Below, piece by piece: positions 28,239 to 36,153 of a stretch of 36,153 bases of DNA. Position 1 is the stretch's first letter, and the number at the start of each line of letters is the position of its first letter. Under the pieces are notes generated by a model that did not search any database, had not been told where the DNA came from, and saw only the letters and a list, made by a program, of their open reading frames with translations. The translations under genes and the position numbers were made by a program. The stretch comes from Acidimicrobiales bacterium (GTDB lineage Bacteria; Actinomycetota; Acidimicrobiia; Acidimicrobiales; Ilumatobacteraceae), in the NCBI GenBank assembly GCA_947465505.1, contig CANIBN010000005.1, forward strand, positions 1 to 36,153. The letters are read 5' to 3'.

Positions 28239-29216
28239 ATGAACCGTCCCACGCCGTCGATGCCCGTGCAGGCCAACGACCCGTGCTGGTGCGGTAGCGG
28301 GCGCAAGTACAAGCGCTGCCACCGTTCGATGGAGGGACGTGTGGTGCAGGGCATCATCAGCCCGATGCGCACCGTGCCGGAAGGTATCGAGCGACCGCCG
28401 TACGCCGACACCGGATCGGCGCCGCGCTGGGACGAATCGCGTGTGAAGTCACCCGAGGTGATTGCCCGTATGCGCTTGGCCTGTGCCATGGCCGCCGAGA
28501 TCCTGCGCCTTGCGGGCGAGTTCGTTCGCCCCGGCATGACCACCGACGAGATCGACGTGTACGTGCACCAACTCACCATTGAGCGTGGTGCGTACCCGAG
28601 TCCGCTCAACTATCACGGCTACCCCAAGAGCGTGTGCACCTCCGTGAACGAGGTGATCTGCCACGGCATCCCCGACTCGCGCGTGCTGATCGAGGGCGAC
28701 ATCATCAACATCGATGTCACCTGCTACGTCGGTGGTGTCCACGGTGACTGCAACGCAACCTTCGCCGTTGGCCAGATTGACGACGAGAGCCGGCGACTCA
28801 TCGATGTCACCGAGGAATGCATGTGGAAAGGCATCGAGGCTGTCGTGCCAGGCCGCCCGATTAGCGACATCGGCAAGGCCATCGAGAAGCACGCAAACGA
28901 GCATCGTCTCGGCGTCGTTCGTGCGTTCGTCGGTCACGGCATCGGCGAGCAGTTCCATACCGACATGCAGATCCTGCACTACTTCTCCCCCACGGCAACC
29001 ACGGTGATCAAGCCCGGGATGACGTTCACGGTGGAGCCGATGATCACTATCGGCACGTGGCAGCACAAGCTGTGGAACGACGGGTGGACCGCCGTCACGG
29101 CCGATTACAAGCGCACTGCGCAGTTCGAGCACACGCTGCTGGTCACTGACACCGGGGTGGAGGCACTCACCGGTGGAGATGGCTCGGTCAGCCCGGCCGC
29201 GCCGTGGAGCCGCTGA
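28239..29216 (+). CDS. map: Type I methionine aminopeptidase with N-terminal SEC-C zinc motif
   Basis: CWCGSGRKYKRCH SEC-C motif; YPSPLNYHGYPKSVCTSVNEVICHGIPD, NIDVTCYVGGVHGDCNATF, GHGIGEQFH, TVEPM. Confidence 0.95.
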   Translation: MNRPTPSMPVQANDPCWCGSGRKYKRCHRSMEGRVVQGIISPMRTVPEGIERPPYADTGSAPRWDESRVKSPEVIARMRLACAMAAEILRLAGEFVRPGMTTDEIDVYVHQLTIERGAYPSPLNYHGYPKSVCTSVNEVICHGIPDSRVLIEGDIINIDVTCYVGGVHGDCNATFAVGQIDDESRRLIDVTEECMWKGIEAVVPGRPISDIGKAIEKHANEHRLGVVRAFVGHGIGEQFHTDMQILHYFSPTATTVIKPGMTFTVEPMITIGTWQHKLWNDGWTAVTADYKRTAQFEHTLLVTDTGVEALTGGDGSVSPAAPWSR

Positions 29217-30639
29217 CGCGCGCTGCCCACCAGTCGTAGAGATCGTTGCGGGACGACAGTCCGTACGCGTGGAGCATTCTCCGACCACAGTCCAGCACTG
29301 AGCCGCGCTGCAGTGCTGATGCTGCTTCGATCCACGCAGCGTTGTCCGACGGAATCGGCAGGCGCGCGAGATCGCTCGCGGTAACCCGGATGGCGTGTGC
29401 CGACAGTCCGGTGCCGATGCGCTGCAGCGCAATCCATGCCGATGCAACCGGTGAGGTGAGCAGCGCTGCGACGCGCCACACGTCTGCAGGGTCGTTCGGC
29501 ACCACGGAGATCACGGGAACCGACGGGAGCCACTCGCCCTGCTCGTCGACAACCGCCTCGATCACCTTGGTCTGCGTCGCTACGAGCACCTTGGGGACGA
29601 GGCGTGTCTGCGCCCACGACTGCAGCGAGGGACTCAGCAAGGAGAGATCAACGCGCGGTGCGTCGTATCGCTGCTTCGCAAATCGTGTAGCACGAGTTCC
29701 CCAGGCACACCGGCCTACGTCGATGAGACCGCTCGTGACGAGTGGCGGGCCGTCACTCGTGTCCCCGACGGCACCGACGAGTCCGTAGTACTGATCGCGG
29801 AAGTCGGCGGTGCAGTTCACGAGCGCTCCGAGCACTCCGTTGTCGACGTCGAGATTGACCGACGGGATGCCGGCCGCATCGGCAACGAGCCAGCCCCACG
29901 AACCGTTGGTGTCCGGGCCTGGTGCGCTCACCGATGAGATGGAGCGAGCCTCGGGCCCGAACAGCCTCCGTACCTCCGCTGGTGCACGGCCCGTCACGAG
30001 GCCCAGCACACAGGTGCGCACATTGGCGTCGAACATCGATTCATTCGCCCACCAGCACAGTTCGATACCCGCATCACGCTCGACCTGCGCACGGATGGGC
30101 GCCACATCACGAGTTGCAAGGATCGACATGGGGAGTACGAGACCGATGCGACCGGCGTGCTGTCGGACCACCTGTGTAGAGAGGGAGAGAAACTCGGCAG
30201 CGACGTCTGCATACGGACCGCCGCCGAGTGCCGAGCGTCCGCCGCGGGCGGTGGACGACGACAGTTGTGAGAGGTAGGGCGGATTACCAATCAGTACGTC
30301 GTAGCGATAGGCGTGCTCGGAGCCGGTGAGCAGTGTTCGCGCGTCGCCGCAGTGCACCACACACCCGAGACGACAGGAGGTGTCCGCAGCGGTTACGGGA
30401 TCCAGTTCAACGCCCACGAGGTATGGCGATGGATCAACACCGTACCGATCGGTAATGGCACGACCGGCGGCATCGAGCAGCCTTCCGTCGCCACAGGCCG
30501 GGTCGATGACCAAGGGCGGTTCGTCCCGTCCGTCGAATGCCTGCACCAACACCTCGCGAACGAGCAGGTCTACCAGCACGGGGGGCGTGTAATAGGCGCC
30601 AACACGGCGCCGCTCGCTCCTCGTCCCACGTTCGCTCAC
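29188..30639 (-). CDS. N6-adenine DNA methyltransferase (TaqI/Eco57I-like), apparently orphan
   Basis: [15 protein letters not shown] motif [14 protein letters not shown] motif IV, C-terminal TRD-like region; start GTG 30639 or 30654. Confidence 0.82.
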   Translation of the reverse strand: MSERGTRSERRRVGAYYTPPVLVDLLVREVLVQAFDGRDEPPLVIDPACGDGRLLDAAGRAITDRYGVDPSPYLVGVELDPVTAADTSCRLGCVVHCGDARTLLTGSEHAYRYDVLIGNPPYLSQLSSSTARGGRSALGGGPYADVAAEFLSLSTQVVRQHAGRIGLVLPMSILATRDVAPIRAQVERDAGIELCWWANESMFDANVRTCVLGLVTGRAPAEVRRLFGPEARSISSVSAPGPDTNGSWGWLVADAAGIPSVNLDVDNGVLGALVNCTADFRDQYYGLVGAVGDTSDGPPLVTSGLIDVGRCAWGTRATRFAKQRYDAPRVDLSLLSPSLQSWAQTRLVPKVLVATQTKVIEAVVDEQGEWLPSVPVISVVPNDPADVWRVAALLTSPVASAWIALQRIGTGLSAHAIRVTASDLARLPIPSDNAAWIEAASALQRGSVLDCGRRMLHAYGLSSRNDLYDWWAARVSGSTARPG

Positions 30640-30685
30640 ACCCCCATCTTTCACCGTGGGGGCATCACGGCCTAGCGTTCGGGTT

Positions 30686-31636
30686 GTGGACGCCATCGAC
30701 CGCTTTGTCACTCCCGCCGATCGCTACGTGCGATTCGATCGTGAAGAGTGGGCGGACCTGCGCGCAGCCACCCCGTTGACCATCCGGGAGAAGGATCTCG
30801 AAGCGCTCCGTGGCATCAACGAGCGCATCGATCTCGCCGAGGTGGAGGCGATCTACCTCCCCCTCACTCGGCTGCTCAATCTCTACGTGTCGGCCACCCA
30901 GAACCTCCACAAGGTCACGGCCACCTTCCTCGGCACCATGTCGCCGAAGGTTCCCTACGTCATCGGCGTTGCCGGCTCGGTAGCCGTGGGCAAGAGCACG
31001 TTCGCCCGAATCCTCCAGGCGCTGCTGTCGCGTTGGCCGGACCACCCGAAGGTTGATCTGGTGACCACCGACGGATTCCTGCACCCGAACCGTGTGCTGC
31101 TCGAGCGGGAGATCATGAACCGCAAGGGGTTCCCCGAGAGCTACGACACCAAGCGCCTCCTGCAGTTTCTGCGTGAGGTAAAGGCCGGCACTGACGAAGT
31201 CCGCGCCCCGGTCTACAGCCACGTCGTGTACGACATCGTGGACGGCGAGGAGATCGTGGTGCGTCAGCCCGACATCCTCATCATCGAGGGCCTCAACGTG
31301 CTGCAGATGGGGCCTCCCGGTTCGGCGCCCGAGTTCGTGTCGGACTACTTCGACTTCTCGATCTACGTGCATGCCGAGGAGAGCGACATCCAGAACTGGT
31401 ACGTCGACCGCTTCCTCAAACTGCGAGAGACGGTGTTCCAGGACCCGCAGAGCTTCTTCCAGCACTTCGCCCATCTCACGCAGGACGAGGCGATCACCAC
31501 CGCCAAGGGCATCTGGCGCGAGATCAACGGACGCAACCTCGTCGAGAACATCCTCCCCACCAAGCACCGCGCAGCGTGTGTGCTCACCAAGGGTGAGGAC
31601 CACCGCGTCACCGACGTCGAACTCCGCAAGCTCTAA
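30686..31636 (+). CDS. coaA: Type I pantothenate kinase
   Basis: [60 protein letters not shown]. Confidence 0.96.
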   Translation: MDAIDRFVTPADRYVRFDREEWADLRAATPLTIREKDLEALRGINERIDLAEVEAIYLPLTRLLNLYVSATQNLHKVTATFLGTMSPKVPYVIGVAGSVAVGKSTFARILQALLSRWPDHPKVDLVTTDGFLHPNRVLLEREIMNRKGFPESYDTKRLLQFLREVKAGTDEVRAPVYSHVVYDIVDGEEIVVRQPDILIIEGLNVLQMGPPGSAPEFVSDYFDFSIYVHAEESDIQNWYVDRFLKLRETVFQDPQSFFQHFAHLTQDEAITTAKGIWREINGRNLVENILPTKHRAACVLTKGEDHRVTDVELRKL

Positions 31637-31643
31637 CCACCCA

Positions 31644-31701
31644 TCGGTTTCCGGGCTTATTCCTGGTCGATATTCGACCAGGAATAAGCCCGGAATACGG
31701 G
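31644..31701. repeat. 58-bp repeat containing a 22-bp-stem hairpin, copy 1
   Basis: TTCCGGGCTTATTCCTGGTCGA-TAT-TCGACCAGGAATAAGCCCGGAA (31649-31695) inside a 58-bp block identical to copy 2 except in the loop. Confidence 0.92.
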
Positions 31702-31765
31702 GGAAGGTGGGGAAAGTTCGGCCCGGTGTCACGCGAACAGGCGAGTGGCGGCGTCATCACGTTGA

Positions 31766-32257
31766 ATGTTCGACATCGACGACACTCCCACCACCGGCAT
31801 CGCCGGCAACCGCACTGACGATCTCTGGCGTACCCACGCGCCGGCGATGATGCGGTTCGCCACGGTGCTCGTGGGCTCCACCGACGCCCACGACATTGCG
31901 GTGGAAGCCTTCCTGCGCAGTGCCCCGGCTGTCGTCAGCGGACGCGTGGACAACCCGCGCGCCTACCTGATGCGTGCCGTGGCAAACCGGGCCCACGACC
32001 TGCGCAGGGGTCGGGAGCGTCAATGGGTACGTGATCTCGCAGCGGTGCAGCCAGCATCGTCACCCGCGCACGAACCGAATGTCGACGTTCGCCGAGCCGT
32101 GGCAGAACTCAGCCTCACGCAGCGTGCCGTCATCTACTTCGTCTACTGGGAAGACCTCCGGGAACGAGACGTCGCTGCAGTGCTGGGGATCTCCCTCGGC
32201 TCGGTCCATCGTCACCTCGTGCGCGCACGCGCCCATCTCCGAAAGGCCCTCTCATGA
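31766..32257 (+). CDS. ECF-type RNA polymerase sigma factor
   Basis: Region 2 VGSTDAHDIAVEAFLRSAPAV, region 4 LSLTQRAVIYFVYWEDLRERDVAAVLGISLGSVHRHLVRARAHLRKAL. Confidence 0.82.
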   Translation: MFDIDDTPTTGIAGNRTDDLWRTHAPAMMRFATVLVGSTDAHDIAVEAFLRSAPAVVSGRVDNPRAYLMRAVANRAHDLRRGRERQWVRDLAAVQPASSPAHEPNVDVRRAVAELSLTQRAVIYFVYWEDLRERDVAAVLGISLGSVHRHLVRARAHLRKALS

Positions 32258-33570
32258 ACGGTCGCCAACACGATCCGCTCGACCACTCCATCCGCTCCGC
32301 CCTCCACGACATCGTGTCCGAGAGCCCCACCCCTGGCGAGTTGCCGGTGCGCTCGCTCGAACTGCGCCGCACGGCCGAGCCGGTGCGTTCGCGCCGCCCG
32401 ATGCTCGTGGCCGCAGCGGCCATCATCGCCGTGGCCGGTGTGGCCGGCACGGTCGCCGTCGCCAACCGGTCGTCCGGTCCGTCCAACCTTGGCACTGCCG
32501 ACACGATCGAGCAGTCCGACACGAGCGTCCCGACCGTCGCACCGACCACTTCGACCACTTCGACCACTGGGCTCGACGAGACGAGCACCGCACGGTTGCT
32601 CTATCCCATCGCCGCCGAGATGGACGTGTCTGGCGCGGTTTCCGCCGCATCAGTCAACGCCAGGGTGACCGGCACGGACTCCACCTGGATCGCCCACTCC
32701 ACGGCCTTCGTCACCCCCGAGGGTCACGTCGTCTCGGCGCAGGAGCAGAGCCGAGCGCTCGACCCTGTTCCTGCGGAACTGCCGACGCGAACGGTAGGTG
32801 ACAACGTGTTCCATCTCAGCAACGAGGAGGGCAACCGCGTCTACTTCGCAGCGGGCACCTGCCGCGCGGTGGCGGTGCTCCCCGGCAGCGAGACCTCGAA
32901 GTCCGAGCCGTGGTCGAACGATGCCCTCACGCTGATGGCAACGGTGGACCTCACGAGTCCCGACCGTTGGGTCACCGCGCCGAAGGGCTGGACGGAGATC
33001 GAGGGTGGTTTCGCCGAACTCATTTACGACGTCTCGTTCGCCGCGAACAAGCGTGGCCTCACCGGCACGAAGGCTCACCTGCGCCAGGCATTCGCGCCGC
33101 TCGGACTGCTCATCGGCGCCTCTGTGGGAATGGTGCGCGCCGAGCAGGTCACGATGAAGGGCCTGCCGGAGGGAACGAGCGATCAGGCTTGGGTACTCGT
33201 CAACAGCGATGGCCTGACCTACCTCGGATGGAACACCACGTTCGGATCGGCGTTGCTATTCCTCGAGGGTGACGATCCCTTCGCTGGCGGCGAGTTCCCG
33301 GGCGTGGTGCTCGAAGCCGGTCACGGCGAACTCTGGAACGCAGGGCTCACCGCAACGGCACAGGCAGCCGCACAGTCCTCCACCGAGACGACCATCCCCC
33401 GCGGCTCAGGCGATGTGACCACGAGCTATCCCGAGTCCGTGCAAATCGACACAACGGTTCAGATCACCGAGCAGTCGACCACGAGCTACCCGGAAGGCGT
33501 GACTCCCACCACGAGCCAGATCGCCGTGTCCACCACTCCGGCTTCCTGCAGTACTCCCGAAAACGGCTGA
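32254..33570 (+). CDS. Single-TM protein with large extracytoplasmic domain, putative anti-sigma/sigma-associated membrane protein
   Basis: ATGA overlap with the sigma gene; cytosolic N-terminus, TM MLVAAAAIIAVAGVAGTVAVA, Thr-rich stalk. Confidence 0.6.
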   Translation: MNGRQHDPLDHSIRSALHDIVSESPTPGELPVRSLELRRTAEPVRSRRPMLVAAAAIIAVAGVAGTVAVANRSSGPSNLGTADTIEQSDTSVPTVAPTTSTTSTTGLDETSTARLLYPIAAEMDVSGAVSAASVNARVTGTDSTWIAHSTAFVTPEGHVVSAQEQSRALDPVPAELPTRTVGDNVFHLSNEEGNRVYFAAGTCRAVAVLPGSETSKSEPWSNDALTLMATVDLTSPDRWVTAPKGWTEIEGGFAELIYDVSFAANKRGLTGTKAHLRQAFAPLGLLIGASVGMVRAEQVTMKGLPEGTSDQAWVLVNSDGLTYLGWNTTFGSALLFLEGDDPFAGGEFPGVVLEAGHGELWNAGLTATAQAAAQSSTETTIPRGSGDVTTSYPESVQIDTTVQITEQSTTSYPEGVTPTTSQIAVSTTPASCSTPENG

Positions 33571-33577
33571 ACCCACC

Positions 33578-33635
33578 TCGGTTTCCGGGCTTATTCCTGG
33601 TCGATTATCGACCAGGAATAAGCCCGGAATACGGG
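33578..33635. repeat. 58-bp repeat containing a 22-bp-stem hairpin, copy 2
   Basis: TTCCGGGCTTATTCCTGGTCGA-TTA-TCGACCAGGAATAAGCCCGGAA (33583-33629). Confidence 0.92.
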
Positions 33636-33663
33636 AGGTTTTGGGGGCCGCCCGAACGGAGGG

Positions 33664-34023
33664 TTAGCGGTGGATGGCGTTGAGGTAGTTGTAGACCGTG
33701 ATCCGCGAGACGCCCATAGCGTCGGCGACATCCTCGACGGCGCGACGCAGGATGAATGCGCCACGTTCGTCGAGCAGACGGATCGCACGCTGCTTGTCCT
33801 CGCGTGAGAGGTCGGGAAGCCTGCCCCCGAGGTCTCGTTCCACTCCTTCGATGAGCCGGTCGAGTGCACCGTGCAGAGCAGGTAAACGCACCGCTACCAC
33901 CACCTGTCCGTCCCACACGATCGGGATGTCGGACGGTTCACGGTCTGCGGCAGCAACGAACTCGCCACCCATCGCCCGCACAAGCGGAGCGATCGAACTG
34001 AGCAGTGGGTGCTGGTCGTTCAC
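33664..34023 (-). CDS. YheO/HTH_22-type DNA-binding regulator
   Basis: C-terminal RGAFILRRAVEDVADAMGVSRITVYNYLNAI; GTG start at 34023. Confidence 0.65.
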   Translation of the reverse strand: MNDQHPLLSSIAPLVRAMGGEFVAAADREPSDIPIVWDGQVVVAVRLPALHGALDRLIEGVERDLGGRLPDLSREDKQRAIRLLDERGAFILRRAVEDVADAMGVSRITVYNYLNAIHR

Positions 34024-34271
34024 GGCGTGCCCCCGTCGAGCACGTCGACCTGGAACGACACGTGGGTGGCACCGCCCCAAAGCGCTGCACGAAGGATCTC
34101 CTGGATGAGCGACGGAGCCTCGCCGGCCGACACGATGGCCTCCGAGCTGAACGGACCGTGCTCGAGTGTGTACCCGCGACCTTCGACCGCCCGCCACACC
34201 GAGAGGACGTGCTCTCCCGGCTGACCGTCAACGAACGGCTCAACCGTGAACTCCAATCGCACTCGGCTCAT
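34020..34271 (-). CDS. Small protein resembling the thiamine-binding/DUF77 (YkoF-like) fold
   Basis: EGRGYTLEHGPFSSEAIV...LIQEILRAALWGGATHVSFQVDV, alpha/beta pattern of the MTH1187 family; overlaps the downstream regulator start. Confidence 0.45.
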   Translation of the reverse strand: MSRVRLEFTVEPFVDGQPGEHVLSVWRAVEGRGYTLEHGPFSSEAIVSAGEAPSLIQEILRAALWGGATHVSFQVDVLDGGTP

Positions 34272-34331
34272 CAGGTACCTCGTTGTGAGCGGTCCGTCGA
34301 GCTGGCGGATCCGGAACCCTGAGCATACGAA

Positions 34332-34826
34332 TCACAGGAGTGGCAGCACCAGCGCCACGCTGTCGGGGACGAAATCGAGCGAGCCAGCAGCCCCGCGCTG
34401 AATCTTTTCCAACGTCATCCAGTGCGCCTCTGACACCTCACCATCGGCGAAACGCACCCTGCCATCCCAGCGCACCCGGTACACCACTGCGATCTCCGCA
34501 ACGTCGGCATCTTCGTAGGTGCCGGCCCCAAGCCGCTCGAGTGCCACATCCTCGATACCGAGTTCTTCGGCGAGTTCCCGTACGGCCCCGTCGTCGTAGG
34601 TCTCGCCCGATGCCAGCACGCCGCCGGCCGCAAGGTCCCACCGACCCGGCCACACATCCTTGTGGTCTGCACGGCGGTGCACGAGCACGTCGCCCGACGA
34701 CGACGTCACCACCACGAACACCGTTCGGTGGCGCAGCCGACCCACCCGCATCTCACGCCGTGTTGCGACGCGCACCACACGGTCGTGTTCGTCGACGATG
34801 TCGACCAGTTCGTCTGCACTGCCCAC
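34332..34826 (-). CDS. Nudix hydrolase
   Basis: Nudix box GGVLASGETYDDGAVRELAEELGI. Confidence 0.9.
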   Translation of the reverse strand: MGSADELVDIVDEHDRVVRVATRREMRVGRLRHRTVFVVVTSSSGDVLVHRRADHKDVWPGRWDLAAGGVLASGETYDDGAVRELAEELGIEDVALERLGAGTYEDADVAEIAVVYRVRWDGRVRFADGEVSEAHWMTLEKIQRGAAGSLDFVPDSVALVLPLL

Positions 34827-34848
34827 GGTGGAGTCCTACCATGCGGTT

Positions 34849-36078
34849 ATGCCCGAACACTCACTGGACACGCTCGTCGAGGAGTCTCACGATCTCCTCT
34901 CGGCCGCCATCGATCTGCGGCGTGACCTCCATCGCTGGCCCGAGCAGGGCAACCACAACCCGATCACCCGGGATCGCATTCTCGAATCGCTGGAGTCGCT
35001 CAATCTCGGCATCACCCGCCACACCACCACCTCTGGCGTTGCCGCGATGCTGACCGGCGCACTGCCCGGCCCGACCGTGCTATTGCGAGCAGACACCGAC
35101 GCGCTGCCCATGCCGGAAGACACCGGGCTCGACTTCTCCTCCCGCATCGAGCAGACCATGCATGCCTGTGGCCACGACACGCACGTCGCCATGTTGGTCG
35201 GTGCGGCTCGACTGCTCGCTGCGCGCAAGGACACGCTGCGCGGGCGTGTGCTGTTCATGTTCCAGCCGGGGGAGGAGGGTCATCACGGCGCCCGCTACAT
35301 GCTGGAGGAGGGTCTGCTCGATGTGGCTCCGCTAGCCGACGGCACACCCTCACCGATTACTGGCGCCTACGCGCTGCACACCACCTCGGCTGCGCACACC
35401 GGCGTCATCGCCTCCCGGCCCGGTCCGGTGATGGCCTCAGCCGATCGACTGCTCATCACCGTGACCGGTCGCGGTGGACACGCCTCCGAGCCGTTCCGCA
35501 CGATCGACCCGATCCCGATCGCCTGCGAGATCGTCCAGGCGCTACAGACCATGGTGACCCGGCGCATCGACGTGTTCGACCCGTCGGTGGTGACCGTGGC
35601 TCGCATCAGCGCCGGCACCACGAACAACGTCATCCCCGAAACCGCCGAGATCGAGGGCACCATCCGTGCTGTCAGCGAACGCACCCGCGCACGGGTGCAT
35701 GACGGGATCAAGCGGGTGGCCGAAGGTGTTGCCTCTGCCCACGAGGCATCGGTGACGGTGGAGATCGACTACGGCTATCCCGTCACCGTGAACGGTGAGG
35801 ATGCGGCGAACTTCGGGCTCGACCTCGCCCGCAGCATTGTGGGTGCAGATCGTGTGGCGACCTTGCCCCACCCGGTGATGGGTGCCGAGGACTTCAGCTA
35901 CGTGCTGCAGCGAGTACCCGGGGCGATGTTGTTCCTCGGCGGCACTCCGTGGGACAAGGACACGGCAACCGCAGCACCCAACCACTCGAACCGGGTGTTC
36001 TTCGACGAAGAGGCCATGGTGTCGGGGATGGCGATGTATGCCGGCATGGCGCTCCGCCACCTCGATACACAGCCCTAA
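34849..36078 (+). CDS. M20-family amidohydrolase/peptidase (hippurate/IAA-amino acid hydrolase-like)
   Basis: RRDLHRWPE, LLRADTDALPM, HACGHDTHVAMLVGAARLL, MFQPGEEGHHGARYMLEEG. Confidence 0.92.
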   Translation: MPEHSLDTLVEESHDLLSAAIDLRRDLHRWPEQGNHNPITRDRILESLESLNLGITRHTTTSGVAAMLTGALPGPTVLLRADTDALPMPEDTGLDFSSRIEQTMHACGHDTHVAMLVGAARLLAARKDTLRGRVLFMFQPGEEGHHGARYMLEEGLLDVAPLADGTPSPITGAYALHTTSAAHTGVIASRPGPVMASADRLLITVTGRGGHASEPFRTIDPIPIACEIVQALQTMVTRRIDVFDPSVVTVARISAGTTNNVIPETAEIEGTIRAVSERTRARVHDGIKRVAEGVASAHEASVTVEIDYGYPVTVNGEDAANFGLDLARSIVGADRVATLPHPVMGAEDFSYVLQRVPGAMLFLGGTPWDKDTATAAPNHSNRVFFDEEAMVSGMAMYAGMALRHLDTQP

Positions 36079-36106
36079 CCCGACACGTCCCCACACACCA
36101 CCGTTG

Positions 36107-36153
36107 TTCTCGGTCTCCAAACTTCACGTTTTGAGCGTTTTGGGGACCGAGAA
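36107..36153. repeat. Imperfect inverted repeat truncated by or ending at the window edge
   Basis: TTCTCGGTCTCCAAA ... TTTTGGGGACCGAGAA (9 bp perfect, then one mismatch/bulge). Confidence 0.6.

Noticed and set aside
30665-31732. 355-aa ORF antisense to coaA
   Set aside because: Antisense to an unambiguous pantothenate kinase; no independent protein features.
31644-33635. CRISPR-like or integron attC interpretation of the paired 58-bp hairpins
   Set aside because: Only two copies separated by ~1.9 kb of coding sequence, no cas genes or integrase in the window, and perfect stems lack attC-type bulges.

Overview
This 36 kb window is high-GC and looks like chromosomal DNA of an actinobacterium, probably of the Acidimicrobiia type (inference from gene content and codon usage). 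Most genes are housekeeping. Minus strand: nuoD (partial)-C-B-A, an APC permease and a GATase. Plus strand: ilvA, a SigR/RsrA-like pair, tilS, a tyrosine-phosphatase-fold protein, a lone TnpB, a renalase-like flavoprotein, an O-acetylhomoserine sulfhydrylase-type enzyme, a CoA-binding protein, clpC, radA, disA, a SEC-C methionine aminopeptidase, coaA, an ECF sigma/membrane protein pair and an M20 peptidase. A Tad/Flp-type pilus cluster with a BTAD membrane protein lies on the minus strand (20.6-28.1 kb). An N6-adenine methylase lies at 29.2-30.6 kb. The signals I find most worth a second look are: (1) a lone TnpB bounded by ~35-bp imperfect terminal inverted repeats and a 10-bp direct repeat, from which an empty insertion site can be reconstructed; (2) a 58-bp, nearly identical repeat containing a 22-bp perfect hairpin, placed on both sides of the ECF-sigma/membrane operon, exactly 7 nt after a stop codon each time; (3) a predicted transmembrane protein with a lipoprotein ectodomain and a cytosolic winged helix; (4) a phosphatase-fold protein whose catalytic Cys is Ala (HAX5R); (5) a repeated AATGGGTC-N4-GACCCA operator-like motif ahead of two Tad transcription units; (6) widespread TANNNT-(6-8 nt)-start-codon arrangements that suggest leaderless transcription, including two divergent pairs only 20-22 bp apart. 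No tRNA, rRNA or CRISPR array was seen. All calls are by eye from the sequence; no searches were run.
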